Below are positions 1 through 7,637 of a stretch of 64,000 nucleotides of DNA, one piece after another (position 1 is the stretch's first letter; the number at the start of each line of letters is the position of its first letter). Origin of the DNA: Ureibacillus sp035555915 (GTDB lineage Bacteria; Bacillota; Bacilli; Bacillales_A; Planococcaceae). A model generated the notes under the pieces. The model did not search any database and was not told the DNA's origin. It saw nothing but the letters and a program-made list of their open reading frames with translations. Location: the NCBI GenBank assembly GCA_035555915.1, contig DATMGC010000030.1, positions 14,266 to 78,265 of the forward strand, read 5' to 3'. The position numbers were made by a program, and so were the translations under genes.

Positions 1-86
1 AAGATCAACCTGCTGCATACCGAATAGAGCGAGATGCCATGAGGATTGATGAAAAAACGATTCCATATAACAGTGTTGAGGAGTGA
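1..86 (+). CDS. prkC: 3' end of upstream gene, probably Ser/Thr kinase PrkC
   Basis: One reading frame (codons from position 3) stays open to TGA at 84-86 and encodes about 27 C-terminal residues, ending in PYNSVEE. Only this tail is visible, so no domain can be seen. The assignment rests on context: in Bacilli the PASTA-domain kinase gene prkC lies directly upstream of rsgA. The rsgA ribosome binding site lies inside this tail, which implies coupled expression. It could be another protein; the identity is an inference. Confidence 0.5.
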   Translation, partial: DQPAAYRIERDAMRIDEKTIPYNSVEE

Positions 87-90
87 AATA

Positions 91-972
91 ATGGCTGAAG
101 GCCAAATCCGTAAAGCATTAAGTGGTTATTACTATGTCTATTATGATGGGGAATTAGTACAATGTCGTGGGCGCGGTGTATTCCGAAATCGAGGCGAATC
201 ACCGCTCGTTGGAGATATTGTAGATTTTACAAAAGAAGGTAGCTCGGATGGAACGATTATGAAAATCCATCCGAGAACAAATGAACTTGTTCGTCCACCT
301 ATTGCAAATATTGATCAAGCGCTATTGGTATTTTCTGTGAAAGAACCTGATTTTAATACAATTTTATTGGACCGTTTCTTAGTTGTATTAGAATCCTTTA
401 ATGTAGAGCCTATAATTTGTCTAACAAAAGTGGATTTATTAACTGATGAGGAAAGAGAAAGCCTACAACATTTTATTGATGATTATAAAGAGATAGGTTA
501 TGAAATAATCGAAACCTACAAAGGGGATTCCTCATTACTAGACCGTTTGCAACCATTCTTAAGCGAGAAAACATCCGTATTAGCGGGGCAATCAGGTGTT
601 GGTAAATCAACATTGTTAAATACATTAATCCCTGAATTAAAATTAGAAACAGGTGTTATTTCTCAAAGTTTAGGACGTGGGAAGCATACAACGCGGCATG
701 TTGAACTTATTGAGGTATGTAATGGGCTACTTGCCGATACACCAGGTTTTAGCTCCTTTGATTTTGATACAATTGAAAAAGAGGAATTAACTGCATGTTT
801 CCCTGAAATTAGTAGATTGAGCGAAGGTTGCAAATTTAGAGGTTGCTTACATATAAAAGAGCCTAAATGTGCAGTAAAAGCAGCGCTTGAAACAGGAGAA
901 ATAAAACCCTATAGATATGAGCATTATCAACAGGTTTTACAAGAAATTATTGATCGAAAGCCGAGGTATTAG
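91..972 (+). CDS. rsgA: Ribosome small-subunit-dependent GTPase RsgA
   Basis: This is a circularly permuted GTPase (293 aa) that checks late 30S ribosomal subunit assembly. An N-terminal OB-fold is followed by the G domain in permuted order: TKVD (G4) near residue 112, GQSGVGKS (G1) near 166 and DTPG (G3) near 216. A C-terminal zinc knuckle begins with CKFRGC near 247. The start is ATG 91, preceded by GAGGAGTG at 78-85; an upstream in-frame ATG at 46 would add 15 residues without a ribosome binding site. The gene lies 4 nt after the presumed prkC and overlaps the rpe region, as in B. subtilis (cpgA). Confidence 0.96.
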   Translation: MAEGQIRKALSGYYYVYYDGELVQCRGRGVFRNRGESPLVGDIVDFTKEGSSDGTIMKIHPRTNELVRPPIANIDQALLVFSVKEPDFNTILLDRFLVVLESFNVEPIICLTKVDLLTDEERESLQHFIDDYKEIGYEIIETYKGDSSLLDRLQPFLSEKTSVLAGQSGVGKSTLLNTLIPELKLETGVISQSLGRGKHTTRHVELIEVCNGLLADTPGFSSFDFDTIEKEELTACFPEISRLSEGCKFRGCLHIKEPKCAVKAALETGEIKPYRYEHYQQVLQEIIDRKPRY

Positions 973-974
973 TG

Positions 975-1637
975 ATGATTAAAATTGCACCATCTATTCT
1001 ATCAGCAGATTTTGCTAAATTAGGACAAGAAGTTAAAGAAGTTGAAGCAGCAGGAGCAGAGCTTATCCATATAGATGTAATGGACGGACATTTTGTTCCT
1101 AACATTACAATGGGGCCAATCGTTGTAGAAGCGTTACGTCCTGTTACAAAATTACCACTTGATGTTCATTTAATGATTGAAAATCCTGACCTTTATATCG
1201 AACAATTTGCAAAAGCAGGGGCAGACTATATTTCTGTACATGTAGAGGCATGCAGACATTTACATCGAACAATCCAATTAATCCGTTCATTAGATGTTAA
1301 ACCAGGTGTTGTCTTAAATCCACATACACCAATTGAATCCATTATGCATATTTTAGAAGATATAGACTTTGTTTTATTTATGACAGTAAACCCAGGCTTT
1401 GGGGGGCAAAAATTCATTTCTTCTGTTGTACCAAAAATTGAAGCACTTTCTAAAATCATTAAAGAACGTGGGTTAAATATCGAAATAGAAGTAGATGGTG
1501 GCATTACAGCTGAAACGATTGGTTCTTGTGCAAAAGCGGGGGCAACAATGTTTGTTGCTGGGTCAGCTATATACAATAAAGAGGATCGAGCGCAAGCATT
1601 ACAAGACATTAAAACAGCTGGAGAGGCTGTACTATAG
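975..1637 (+). CDS. rpe: Ribulose-phosphate 3-epimerase
   Basis: Interconverts ribulose 5-phosphate and xylulose 5-phosphate in the pentose phosphate pathway (220 aa TIM barrel). Visible signatures are APSILSADF at the N-terminus, HIDVMDGHFVPN with metal-binding His and Asp, HLMIENP, the phosphate-binding MTVNPGFGGQ, and EVDGGI with the catalytic Asp. The start is ATG 975, which aligns with the usual MIKIAPS start; a GTG at 972 overlaps the rsgA stop codon. AGG at 964-966 is a weak ribosome binding site, so translation may be coupled to rsgA. thiN follows after 2 nt. Confidence 0.96.
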   Translation: MIKIAPSILSADFAKLGQEVKEVEAAGAELIHIDVMDGHFVPNITMGPIVVEALRPVTKLPLDVHLMIENPDLYIEQFAKAGADYISVHVEACRHLHRTIQLIRSLDVKPGVVLNPHTPIESIMHILEDIDFVLFMTVNPGFGGQKFISSVVPKIEALSKIIKERGLNIEIEVDGGITAETIGSCAKAGATMFVAGSAIYNKEDRAQALQDIKTAGEAVL

Positions 1638-1639
1638 TA

Positions 1640-2290
1640 ATGTCTAGTGTTGTAATCTGTTCAGGTGGGCCAAAGGGTGAACTTTGCTCATTTGATGAAT
1701 TTAAAGCAAAAAATGCGCTCTTCATTGGTGCTGACAGAGGAGCTCTTTACTTAATAGAAGAGGCAATCGTTCCAATTGAAATTGTCGGTGACTTTGATTC
1801 GTTATCAGAGGCTGAATGGCAACGAGTATCCAGTATCGCAACGAAATTTGAAAAAGTTCAGGCAGAAAAAGATGATACGGATACAGACCTAGCCCTTTTA
1901 AAGGCGATTACCTATAATCCTTCTGAAATCTATTTGACAGGTGTTACTGGGGGAAGGTTAGATCACTTTGAAGCAGCTTTACGATCAATGTACCGTTTTC
2001 AAATGGAGTATCCACATATTCAGATAAAAATTATAAACTCTCATAATGAAATTCGCATACTATTGCCTGGGGAACATACTATATTACGAGATGAAAAGTT
2101 TCGATATATTTCATTTTTTGCTTATGAAAATAAGGTAGAAAATGTGACATTACGAGGCGTAAAATACGAGACTACTAACGAACATATTGAAATTGGCACT
2201 TCTCGCTTTACTAGTAATGAATTGATTTCTAGCCTTGGGTATATCTCCTTTTCATCAGGCATATGTTTAATGATAAGAAGCAGTGACTAA
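1640..2290 (+). CDS. thiN: Thiamine diphosphokinase
   Basis: Transfers pyrophosphate from ATP to thiamine, giving thiamine diphosphate (216 aa, usual length for the family; yloS in B. subtilis). The aspartate-rich catalytic motifs are visible: GDFDS near residue 51, DDTDTDLALL near 79 and TGGRLDH near 104. The C-terminal part fits the thiamine-binding beta domain. The start is ATG 1640, 2 nt after rpe, with no strong ribosome binding site, so translation is probably coupled. spoVM begins 16 nt after its stop. Confidence 0.93.
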   Translation: MSSVVICSGGPKGELCSFDEFKAKNALFIGADRGALYLIEEAIVPIEIVGDFDSLSEAEWQRVSSIATKFEKVQAEKDDTDTDLALLKAITYNPSEIYLTGVTGGRLDHFEAALRSMYRFQMEYPHIQIKIINSHNEIRILLPGEHTILRDEKFRYISFFAYENKVENVTLRGVKYETTNEHIEIGTSRFTSNELISSLGYISFSSGICLMIRSSD

Positions 2291-2306
2291 AAAGGAGGGC
2301 CAGCAT

Positions 2307-2408
2307 TTGAGAGTTTATACATTTCAATTGCCGAAAGTTGTCAGTAGCCTTACACGCAGTTGCATTAATTTATTTACAGGTGGCGGAAAGAAGAAGAAAA
2401 AGGACTAA
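2307..2408 (+). CDS. spoVM: Stage V sporulation protein SpoVM
   Basis: A 33-codon gene with TTG start and a strong AAAGGAGGG ribosome binding site at 2291-2299. In B. subtilis SpoVM is a 26-residue amphipathic helix that senses the convex forespore membrane, anchors the SpoIVA coat basement layer and inhibits FtsH. The peptide here begins MRVYTFQLPK, matching the family N-terminus and its conserved Pro9. It then diverges: the helix contains SCINLF and the tail GGGKKKKKD is longer and more basic than the B. subtilis RKD end. Position between thiN and rpmB is the expected one. The identity is confident from position and N-terminus; the function of the tail is unknown. Confidence 0.85.
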   Translation: MRVYTFQLPKVVSSLTRSCINLFTGGGKKKKKD

Positions 2409-2441
2409 TCTTTATTTTTCTCGCACTCATTTGAAAATAAC

Positions 2442-2491
2442 GACCCCAACCTTCTCGTAAACTTTATAGAGTCATAAAGAAAGGTGGGGTC
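2442..2491 (+). promoter_or_regulatory. Nested hairpin covering a Shine-Dalgarno sequence
   Basis: The outer arms GACCCCAACCTT (2442-2453) and AAGGTGGGGTC (2481-2491) pair with one bulged base. An inner perfect stem, CTTTAT (2462-2467) with ATAAAG (2474-2479), lies inside. The right outer arm contains the AAGGTGGGG that would serve as ribosome binding site for the ORF starting at 2494, so folding would hide it. There is no T-run after the stem, so it does not look like an intrinsic terminator. The role is inferred from structure only. Confidence 0.45.
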
Positions 2492-2493
2492 AA

Positions 2494-2601
2494 ATGCGTG
2501 TAAATGCATTTGGTTTGGCCAATAACTATTTGGTTACATACGCATTGTCACAGTTGGCCAACCACTATCTGTGGACAAATCACAATAGCTACAACATGTG
2601 A
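2494..2601 (+). CDS. Candidate small protein with internal repeat (35 aa)
   Basis: ATG 2494 lies 4 to 5 nt after a strong ribosome binding site and opens a 35-codon frame ending in TGA 2599-2601. It contains two similar 39-nt blocks in frame, starting TTGGCCAA at 2515 and 2554 and encoding LANNYLVT and LANHYLWT. Two of the differences between blocks are synonymous (AAT/AAC, TTG/CTG), which hints at coding. I do not recognise the product. The frame stays open for 53 more codons after the TGA. It may be a real peptide, a leader peptide, or the remains of a longer gene. Confidence 0.33.
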   Translation: MRVNAFGLANNYLVTYALSQLANHYLWTNHNSYNM

Positions 2602-3070
2602 TTTTTGACAGTGTATGTGACGATCTTAGCTTATGGTGAAGTACCAATCGGTGGGGCTGAAGCAAACTCAAAATTGACTATTATGTCTAATGTCCTTATT
2701 CTTTCATCCTTGTGTTTCGTAAAGCCCCTCTTGATTTGGCTTAGTATTTTTAGCGGTTTTTAATATGCATTTAATATGCATTATGCCCATACAAAAAGGA
2801 ACTGTCTTCTATCTAAAAGGACAGTTCCTTTTTAAATTATAGAAATTCATCCAAACTAAGTATATGTATTTACTAAAAGACTAAAAGGACCGAAATTTTA
2901 TATCTCTGCTCTAAGAGTTTTTCTAGGCTAGGAAATAAAAATTTTTAATATAAGTGTTCACTCAGCATAAGTAACTGAGCCCTTTAAGCCGCTAAAGATT
3001 ACATGTGGGATTGGATAAAAGCCTACTAAATTGAATAGAATGTAACCGAGATACCTTTTTTATTGAATAT
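2602..3070. other. Gene-poor stretch between spoVM and rpmB
   Basis: The only extended frame is 2605-2763, 52 codons from a TTG, in the same frame as the small ORF ending at 2601. Its C-terminal half is hydrophobic (LILSSLCF, PLLIWLSIF) but it has no ribosome binding site, and I do not recognise it. TTAATATGCAT is repeated in tandem at about 2760-2781. A terminator follows at 2793-2833. In 2834-3070 I see no gene and no strong structure. Confidence 0.4.
2793..2833 (+). terminator. Intrinsic terminator after the spoVM region
   Basis: AAAAAGGAACTGTC (2793-2806) pairs perfectly with GACAGTTCCTTTTT (2820-2833), giving a 13-nt loop and a T-run. The A-run on the left arm lets it work on both strands. 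It closes the rsgA-rpe-thiN-spoVM transcript. Confidence 0.85.
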
Positions 3071-3110
3071 AAAAAAACATCAATTTTTACAGTTGTAAAA
3101 ATTGATGTTT
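3071..3110 (-). terminator. Intrinsic terminator of rpmB
   Basis: A perfect 16-bp stem, AAACATCAATTTTTAC (3075-3090) with GTAAAAATTGATGTTT (3095-3110), encloses the 4-nt loop AGTT. On the - strand it is followed by a T-run, the complement of the A-run at 3071-3077. It lies 18 nt beyond the rpmB stop codon. Confidence 0.9.
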
Positions 3111-3127
3111 TTCAAATTGAAATACGA

Positions 3128-3316
3128 TTAAACGCGTTCAACTTTACCAGATTTAAGCGCACGAGCAGAAACCCATACACGTTTTGGTTTACCGTTCACT
3201 AAGATACGAACTTTTTGTAAGTTTGCACCCCAAGTACGTTTGTTAGCGTTCATTGCGTGTGAACGGTTGTTGCCTGAACGAGTTTTTCGACCAGTTACTA
3301 CACATTGTTTAGGCAT
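3128..3316 (-). CDS. rpmB: 50S ribosomal protein L28
   Basis: A 62-residue L28 protein of the large ribosomal subunit, basic throughout, with the family opening MPKQCVVTGRKTRSGNNRSH and a WVSARALKSG segment near the C-terminus. Cys5 is the only cysteine visible, so this is probably a zinc-free (C-) form of L28. The start is ATG at 3314-3316 on the - strand behind a near-perfect AAGGAGGG. The gene is transcribed against its neighbours, as rpmB is at this locus in B. subtilis, with its own promoter and terminator. Confidence 0.97.
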   Translation of the reverse strand: MPKQCVVTGRKTRSGNNRSHAMNANKRTWGANLQKVRILVNGKPKRVWVSARALKSGKVERV

Positions 3317-3382
3317 GTATATTCCCTCCTTACAGATGAATCTGAAAGATTGTTCTTCAGTTCTTATTTCACATACTTTAAT

Positions 3383-3411
3383 AATTTAACATAGACATCA
3401 ATCCTATGCAA
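3383..3411 (-). promoter_or_regulatory. Likely sigma-A promoter of rpmB
   Basis: On the - strand, TTGCAT (plus-strand 3406-3411) is separated by 17 nt from TAAATT (3383-3388), upstream of the rpmB ribosome binding site. Both hexamers are imperfect. The assignment rests on spacing and position. Confidence 0.45.
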
Positions 3412-3697
3412 CAGTTTTCACATAACCTTTCAAGAAAAAATCCTTTACAGTACAAAAAAGTCTTTAAAAATGGAAATACAATAAAAAAACAACTATTATA
3501 TTAAAAAAGAGGGTTATTTTAAAAACGACTACTTTAAAAGAACTACTTTCCAAATGAAGTGTAAGAAATTGATACATTATTATCAGTCAACTCTGGAAAA
3601 CTAGACAATAGGTAGACGAATACCAAGGTTTTCTTTTATAATCAATTTTTGTGTAGTACAATAGAATTTAGTGAAAATGAGCCAAGGGGGCAAAGTC
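3412..3697. other. Divergent intergenic region before yloU
   Basis: AT-rich DNA between divergent rpmB and yloU with no ORF I would support. A TACAAT at 3657-3662 could be the -10 of a yloU promoter, with a poor TTTTAT at 3634-3639 as -35 at 17-nt spacing. No terminator or clear dyad is seen. Confidence 0.35.
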
Positions 3698-4060
3698 ATG
3701 TCAGTAGAAATTAATAATGATTTCGGCCATATTGATATTTCAAATGATGTAATTGCACAAATTGCTGGTGGAGCAGCAATTGAATGCTATGGTATTGTCG
3801 GAATGGCGTCTAAACATCAAATTCGTGATGGATTAACAGATATTTTACGAAAAGAAAACTTTGCAAAAGGTGTAATTATTCGTCAAGAAGGACAAGACCT
3901 GCATATTGATATGTATATTATCGTTAGCTATGGAACGAAAATTTCTGAAGTGGCTTACCAAGTTCAATCAAAAGTAAAATACACAGTAAATAAAACATTA
4001 GGTATGAGCGTTAAATCAGTAAATATTTTTGTACAAGGCGTTCGTGTTATGAATGTGTAA
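3698..4060 (+). CDS. yloU: Asp23/Gls24 family envelope stress protein YloU
   Basis: A 120-residue Asp23/Gls24 (DUF322) family protein, the same length as B. subtilis YloU. The family core is visible as the segment GAAIECYGIVGMA near residues 28-40, followed by alternating beta strands and ending VQGVRVMNV. Family members are linked to the cell envelope and alkaline stress, but the biochemical role is not established. The start is ATG 3698 after AAGGGGGC at 3684-3691; an upstream GTG at 3671 lacks a ribosome binding site. fakA follows after 18 nt, a conserved pairing. Confidence 0.9.
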   Translation: MSVEINNDFGHIDISNDVIAQIAGGAAIECYGIVGMASKHQIRDGLTDILRKENFAKGVIIRQEGQDLHIDMYIIVSYGTKISEVAYQVQSKVKYTVNKTLGMSVKSVNIFVQGVRVMNV

Positions 4061-4078
4061 GAGGAGGATTTAAATCGG

Positions 4079-5734
4079 ATGAAGTCACTAGACGGAATCA
4101 AATTTGCAGAAATGGTACGAATGGGTGCCCATAATTTATCTCAAAATGCAAATTTTGTTGACTCTCTAAATGTATTCCCGGTTCCAGATGGAGATACAGG
4201 TACAAATATGAACCTGTCTATGACATCAGGTGCAAAAGAAACAGAAAGTAACGTAGGGAAACATATTGGGAAAACAGCACAAAGCTTATCAAAAGGGTTA
4301 TTAATGGGTGCTCGTGGGAACTCAGGTGTAATCCTTTCTCAACTATTCCGAGGTTTTGGGAAAGCCATCGAAAAAGAAAGTGAAATTGATGCAATTCAAT
4401 TTGCTAATGCCTTCCAAGCAGGTGTGGATACTGCCTACAAAGCGGTAATGAAACCGGTTGAAGGAACAATTCTAACAGTGGCTCGTGAAGCAGCAGCAAA
4501 AGCGTTAGAAGTTGCACAAGAAGAAGCTAGCATTATTGCTGTAATGGAAGCAGTAGTGAGTGAAGGTAGAAACTCATTAAATCGCACACCAGAGCTTTTA
4601 CCTGTATTAAAAGAAGTTGGAGTTGTCGATAGTGGTGGCCAAGGCTTACTATTCGTATATGAAGGATTCCTTGCATCTTTGAAAGGTGAAGCGCTTCCAG
4701 AGAAAAATGATGCATCATTAGATGATTTAATCAGTGCTGAACATCACCGTGCACAAGATTTCATGAGTACTGAAGACATTGTATATGGCTATTGTACGGA
4801 AATCATGGTTCGATTTGAACAAGAAAAAGAACCTTTCGACGAAGCAAAATTCCGTGAAGAGTTGAATGTAATGGGTGACTCGTTACTAGTGGTTTCAGAT
4901 GATGAGATCGCAAAAGTACATATTCACTCTGAAACACCGGGTGCTGTACTTGCTGCAGGTCAAAAATATGGTAGCTTAATCAAAATTAAAGTCGACAATA
5001 TGCGTGAACAACATTCTGCGATTGTGAATGACCAACCAGGGTCAGCTGTTACTAGTGCTCCTAAGAAACAAGAAAAACATCCTTATGCAGTAGTAACAAT
5101 TGCAATGGGTGAAGGAATCGCTGAATTACTACGTAGCATTGGTGCATCATATGTCATTGAAGGCGGACAAACAATGAATCCTTCAACAGAGGATATTGTA
5201 AAAGCTGTTAAAGATGTAAATGCTGAACGAGTATTAATTTTACCGAACAATAAAAATATTGTGATGGCGGCAGAACAAGCAGTTGAATTATTAGATATTG
5301 AAGCTGCGGTTGTTCCAACTAAAACAATTCCTCAAGGGATGGCAGCCATCTTAGCATTTAATCCTGAAGCATCAGTTCAAGAAAATGCAAAAGGAATGAC
5401 TGAAGCATTTTCATATGTGAAAACTGGTCAAGTAACTTTTGCGGTACGTGATACAACAATTGACGGTGTAGAAATTCATAAGGATGACTACATGGCCTTA
5501 GCAGAAGGTAAAATCATTTTATCTACTGAGAAAATGTTAGATGCTGCTGAAAAAGTAATAACTGAATTAGCAGATCAGGATTCAGAAATTATTACAATCA
5601 TCTATGGCCAAGATGCAACTCAGGAACAAGCAAATGAACTGGCAAGCTTTATCGAAGAGAATTATCCTGATGCAGAAGTTGAAGTTGTAGAAGGAAAACA
5701 ATCTCTATATCCATTTATTTTATCAATTGAATAA
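4079..5734 (+). CDS. fakA: Fatty acid kinase catalytic subunit FakA (YloV)
   Basis: The ATP-binding subunit of fatty acid kinase (551 aa), which phosphorylates exogenous fatty acids held by a FakB (DegV-family) partner. Acyl phosphates then enter phospholipid synthesis through PlsX or PlsY. The N-terminal DhaL (DAK2) domain covers about residues 1-200, with PVPDGDTGTNM near 34 binding Mg-ATP and GARGNSGVILSQ near 78. The rest matches the FakA middle and C-terminal domains. GAGGAGG lies upstream of ATG 4079. No fakB is visible in the window, so the partner must be encoded elsewhere. Confidence 0.9.
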   Translation: MKSLDGIKFAEMVRMGAHNLSQNANFVDSLNVFPVPDGDTGTNMNLSMTSGAKETESNVGKHIGKTAQSLSKGLLMGARGNSGVILSQLFRGFGKAIEKESEIDAIQFANAFQAGVDTAYKAVMKPVEGTILTVAREAAAKALEVAQEEASIIAVMEAVVSEGRNSLNRTPELLPVLKEVGVVDSGGQGLLFVYEGFLASLKGEALPEKNDASLDDLISAEHHRAQDFMSTEDIVYGYCTEIMVRFEQEKEPFDEAKFREELNVMGDSLLVVSDDEIAKVHIHSETPGAVLAAGQKYGSLIKIKVDNMREQHSAIVNDQPGSAVTSAPKKQEKHPYAVVTIAMGEGIAELLRSIGASYVIEGGQTMNPSTEDIVKAVKDVNAERVLILPNNKNIVMAAEQAVELLDIEAAVVPTKTIPQGMAAILAFNPEASVQENAKGMTEAFSYVKTGQVTFAVRDTTIDGVEIHKDDYMALAEGKIILSTEKMLDAAEKVITELADQDSEIITIIYGQDATQEQANELASFIEENYPDAEVEVVEGKQSLYPFILSIE

Positions 5735-5771
5735 TTGAAGCTGTTTAGGGAACAAATTTCTCTCTAACTAC

Positions 5772-5825
5772 AAAGCTGACTCTAAAGGTTGTGGAACGAA
5801 GCAATCTTTTGTAGTCAGCTTTTTG
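5772..5825 (+). terminator. Probable terminator after fakA
   Basis: AAAGCTGACT (5772-5781) pairs with AGTCAGCTTT (5813-5822), followed by TTTG. The loop is long (31 nt), which is unusual, so confidence is moderate. It lies 37 nt after the fakA stop codon. Confidence 0.6.
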
Positions 5826-6068
5826 TATGTGAATCAGTATGTGAAGTCGGAGTGGAGATCTATTTCAGGTTAATAACAGGTTCATGGGCTGAATACTATT
5901 TATATATTAATGTGAAAAATCTAATTTCTGAAAAAAGAAGTTTTCTGAAATATATATTTTTTGTGGAGTCTGAACCTTCGTGATAAACTAGGCTTAAAAT
6001 AATAGATTTTATATTTAATAACAAATCGTTTCAGAGATTAATATAATTTTAGTAAGGAGGAGAGTAGG
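5826..6068. other. AT-rich intergenic region before sdaAB
   Basis: No supported gene. A TATAAT at 6042-6047 lies shortly before the sdaAB ribosome binding site (AAGGAGGAG at 6054-6062), but no good -35 hexamer sits 16-18 nt upstream of it. A 64-codon TTG-start frame at 5789-5983 crosses the terminator and was rejected. Confidence 0.4.
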
Positions 6069-6731
6069 TTGAAATTTACTTCAGTATTTGACATCATCGG
6101 TCCAGTTATGATTGGACCCTCGTCTTCTCATACTGCTGGTGCAGCACGCATCGGGCGAGTGGCGAGAGATTTATTTGGCCGAAAACCTAAATGGGCGAAA
6201 ATTTACCTTTATGGTTCTTTCGCTGAGACATATAAAGGGCATGGAACAGATGTGGCAATCGTCGGAGGATTGTTAGACTTTGATACATTTGACGAACGTA
6301 TTAAAACGGCATTTGAACACGCAAAGAATGAAGGGTTAGAATTTGAAATCATTCCTGAAACAGCAAACAAAGAACATCCCAATACAGCACGTATATTGAT
6401 GGGCGATGAAAAGAACGAAATGTCGGTAGAGGGGATTTCTATCGGTGGTGGTAAAATTGAGATTAGCGAAGTGAATGGCTTTAAATTACGATTAACTGGT
6501 GGTATGCCTGCACTATTAGTCGTTCATGACGATCGAGCAGGGTGTATTGCCAATGTGGCTAATTGTTTAGCTATGCATAGTGTCAATATTGGTCATATGG
6601 AAGTTTCTAGAATTGAACGAGGTCAAACGGCATTAATGGTTATTGAGGTCGACCAAAATATCGATAATCGTATTTTACAACAAATTTCATTGATTCCTAA
6701 TATCACAAAGGTATCGAAAATTAACAACTAA
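6069..6731 (+). CDS. sdaAB: L-serine dehydratase, beta subunit
   Basis: Beta subunit (220 aa, the B. subtilis length) of the iron-sulfur L-serine dehydratase, which deaminates serine to pyruvate and ammonia. The N-terminus carries the family signature GPSSSHTAGAARIG near residues 17-30. A C-terminal ACT domain starts near 148 (GGMPALLVVHDDRAG) and probably binds serine or a related effector. The start is TTG 6069 after AAGGAGGAG. The alpha subunit gene follows within 12 nt, so the two are co-transcribed. Confidence 0.95.
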   Translation: MKFTSVFDIIGPVMIGPSSSHTAGAARIGRVARDLFGRKPKWAKIYLYGSFAETYKGHGTDVAIVGGLLDFDTFDERIKTAFEHAKNEGLEFEIIPETANKEHPNTARILMGDEKNEMSVEGISIGGGKIEISEVNGFKLRLTGGMPALLVVHDDRAGCIANVANCLAMHSVNIGHMEVSRIERGQTALMVIEVDQNIDNRILQQISLIPNITKVSKINN

Positions 6732-6743
6732 GGAGTGAGCTTT

Positions 6744-7637
6744 GTGGATGTATTATTTCATAATGTGAGACAACTAGTAGAACTTGCTGAAAAAGAAAAT
6801 AAGCTCATTTCTGAAATTATGATTGAACAAGAAATCAATATGAGTGGTCGCTCTAAAGAAGAAATTTTTGCGCAAATGGATCGGAATTTAGTAGTCATGG
6901 AGCAAGCGGTGGAACGTGGTCTAAATGGCGTTCAATCTGTGTCTGGACTAACTGGTGGTGATGCAGTGCTGTTACAGAACTACATTGCATCGGGTAAAAG
7001 TCTCTCAGGCGATTTATTATTAGACGCTGTTAGTAAAGCGGTTGCAACAAATGAAGTCAATGCGGCAATGGGAACAATTTGTGCCACTCCAACAGCTGGA
7101 TCTGCTGGGGTAGTACCAGGAACGCTTTTTGCTGTTAAAAATAAACTAAACCCTACTCGTGAACAGATGATACGATTCCTATTTACATCAGGTGCTTTTG
7201 GCTTTGTAGTAGCAAATAATGCCTTTATCTCAGGTGCTGCAGGTGGTTGTCAGGCTGAAGTTGGTTCTGCAGCAGGTATGGCCGCAGCGGCAATCGTTGA
7301 AATGGCTGGAGGTACACCTGCACAATGTTCAGAAGCCTTTGCCATTACATTAAAAAATATGCTAGGGCTTGTTTGTGATCCGGTTGCAGGGCTTGTAGAA
7401 GTTCCTTGTGTAAAACGAAATGCAATGGGCGCTGCCAATGCAATGGTAGCAGCAGATATGGCACTTGCAGGAATCACTAGCCGAATTCCTTGTGATGAAG
7501 TAATTGGAGCAATGTTTAGAATTGGGCAATCCATGCACCCAAGTCTAAAAGAAACAGCGCGCGGAGGTCTTGCTGCTACACCTACAGGAAAAGCGCTTGC
7601 TGCTAAGATATTTGGAAGTGCAGTAAAAGTTGACTAA
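6744..7637 (+). CDS. sdaAA: L-serine dehydratase, alpha subunit
   Basis: Catalytic subunit (297 aa) carrying the oxygen-sensitive [4Fe-4S] cluster. Conserved cysteines are seen in the segments ICATPTAGSAG, GGCQAEVGSAAGMAAA and CDPVAGLVEVPC. I place the start at GTG 6744 because AAGGAG at 6730-6735 is then 8 nt away; a GTG at 6735 overlaps that site. It pairs with SdaAB just upstream. The stop codon overlaps the start of recG by 8 nt, suggesting read-through transcription into recG. Confidence 0.95.
   Translation: MDVLFHNVRQLVELAEKENKLISEIMIEQEINMSGRSKEEIFAQMDRNLVVMEQAVERGLNGVQSVSGLTGGDAVLLQNYIASGKSLSGDLLLDAVSKAVATNEVNAAMGTICATPTAGSAGVVPGTLFAVKNKLNPTREQMIRFLFTSGAFGFVVANNAFISGAAGGCQAEVGSAAGMAAAAIVEMAGGTPAQCSEAFAITLKNMLGLVCDPVAGLVEVPCVKRNAMGAANAMVAADMALAGITSRIPCDEVIGAMFRIGQSMHPSLKETARGGLAATPTGKALAAKIFGSAVKVD

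Noticed and set aside
2442..2491. Intrinsic terminator after spoVM
   Set aside because: The stem is long but has a 27-nt interior and no T-run. A proper terminator is present downstream at 2793-2833.
5789..5983. 64-codon TTG-start ORF
   Set aside because: The AAAGG before it directly abuts the TTG, which is too close for a ribosome binding site. The frame runs through the right arm of the fakA terminator, and the product matches nothing I recognise.
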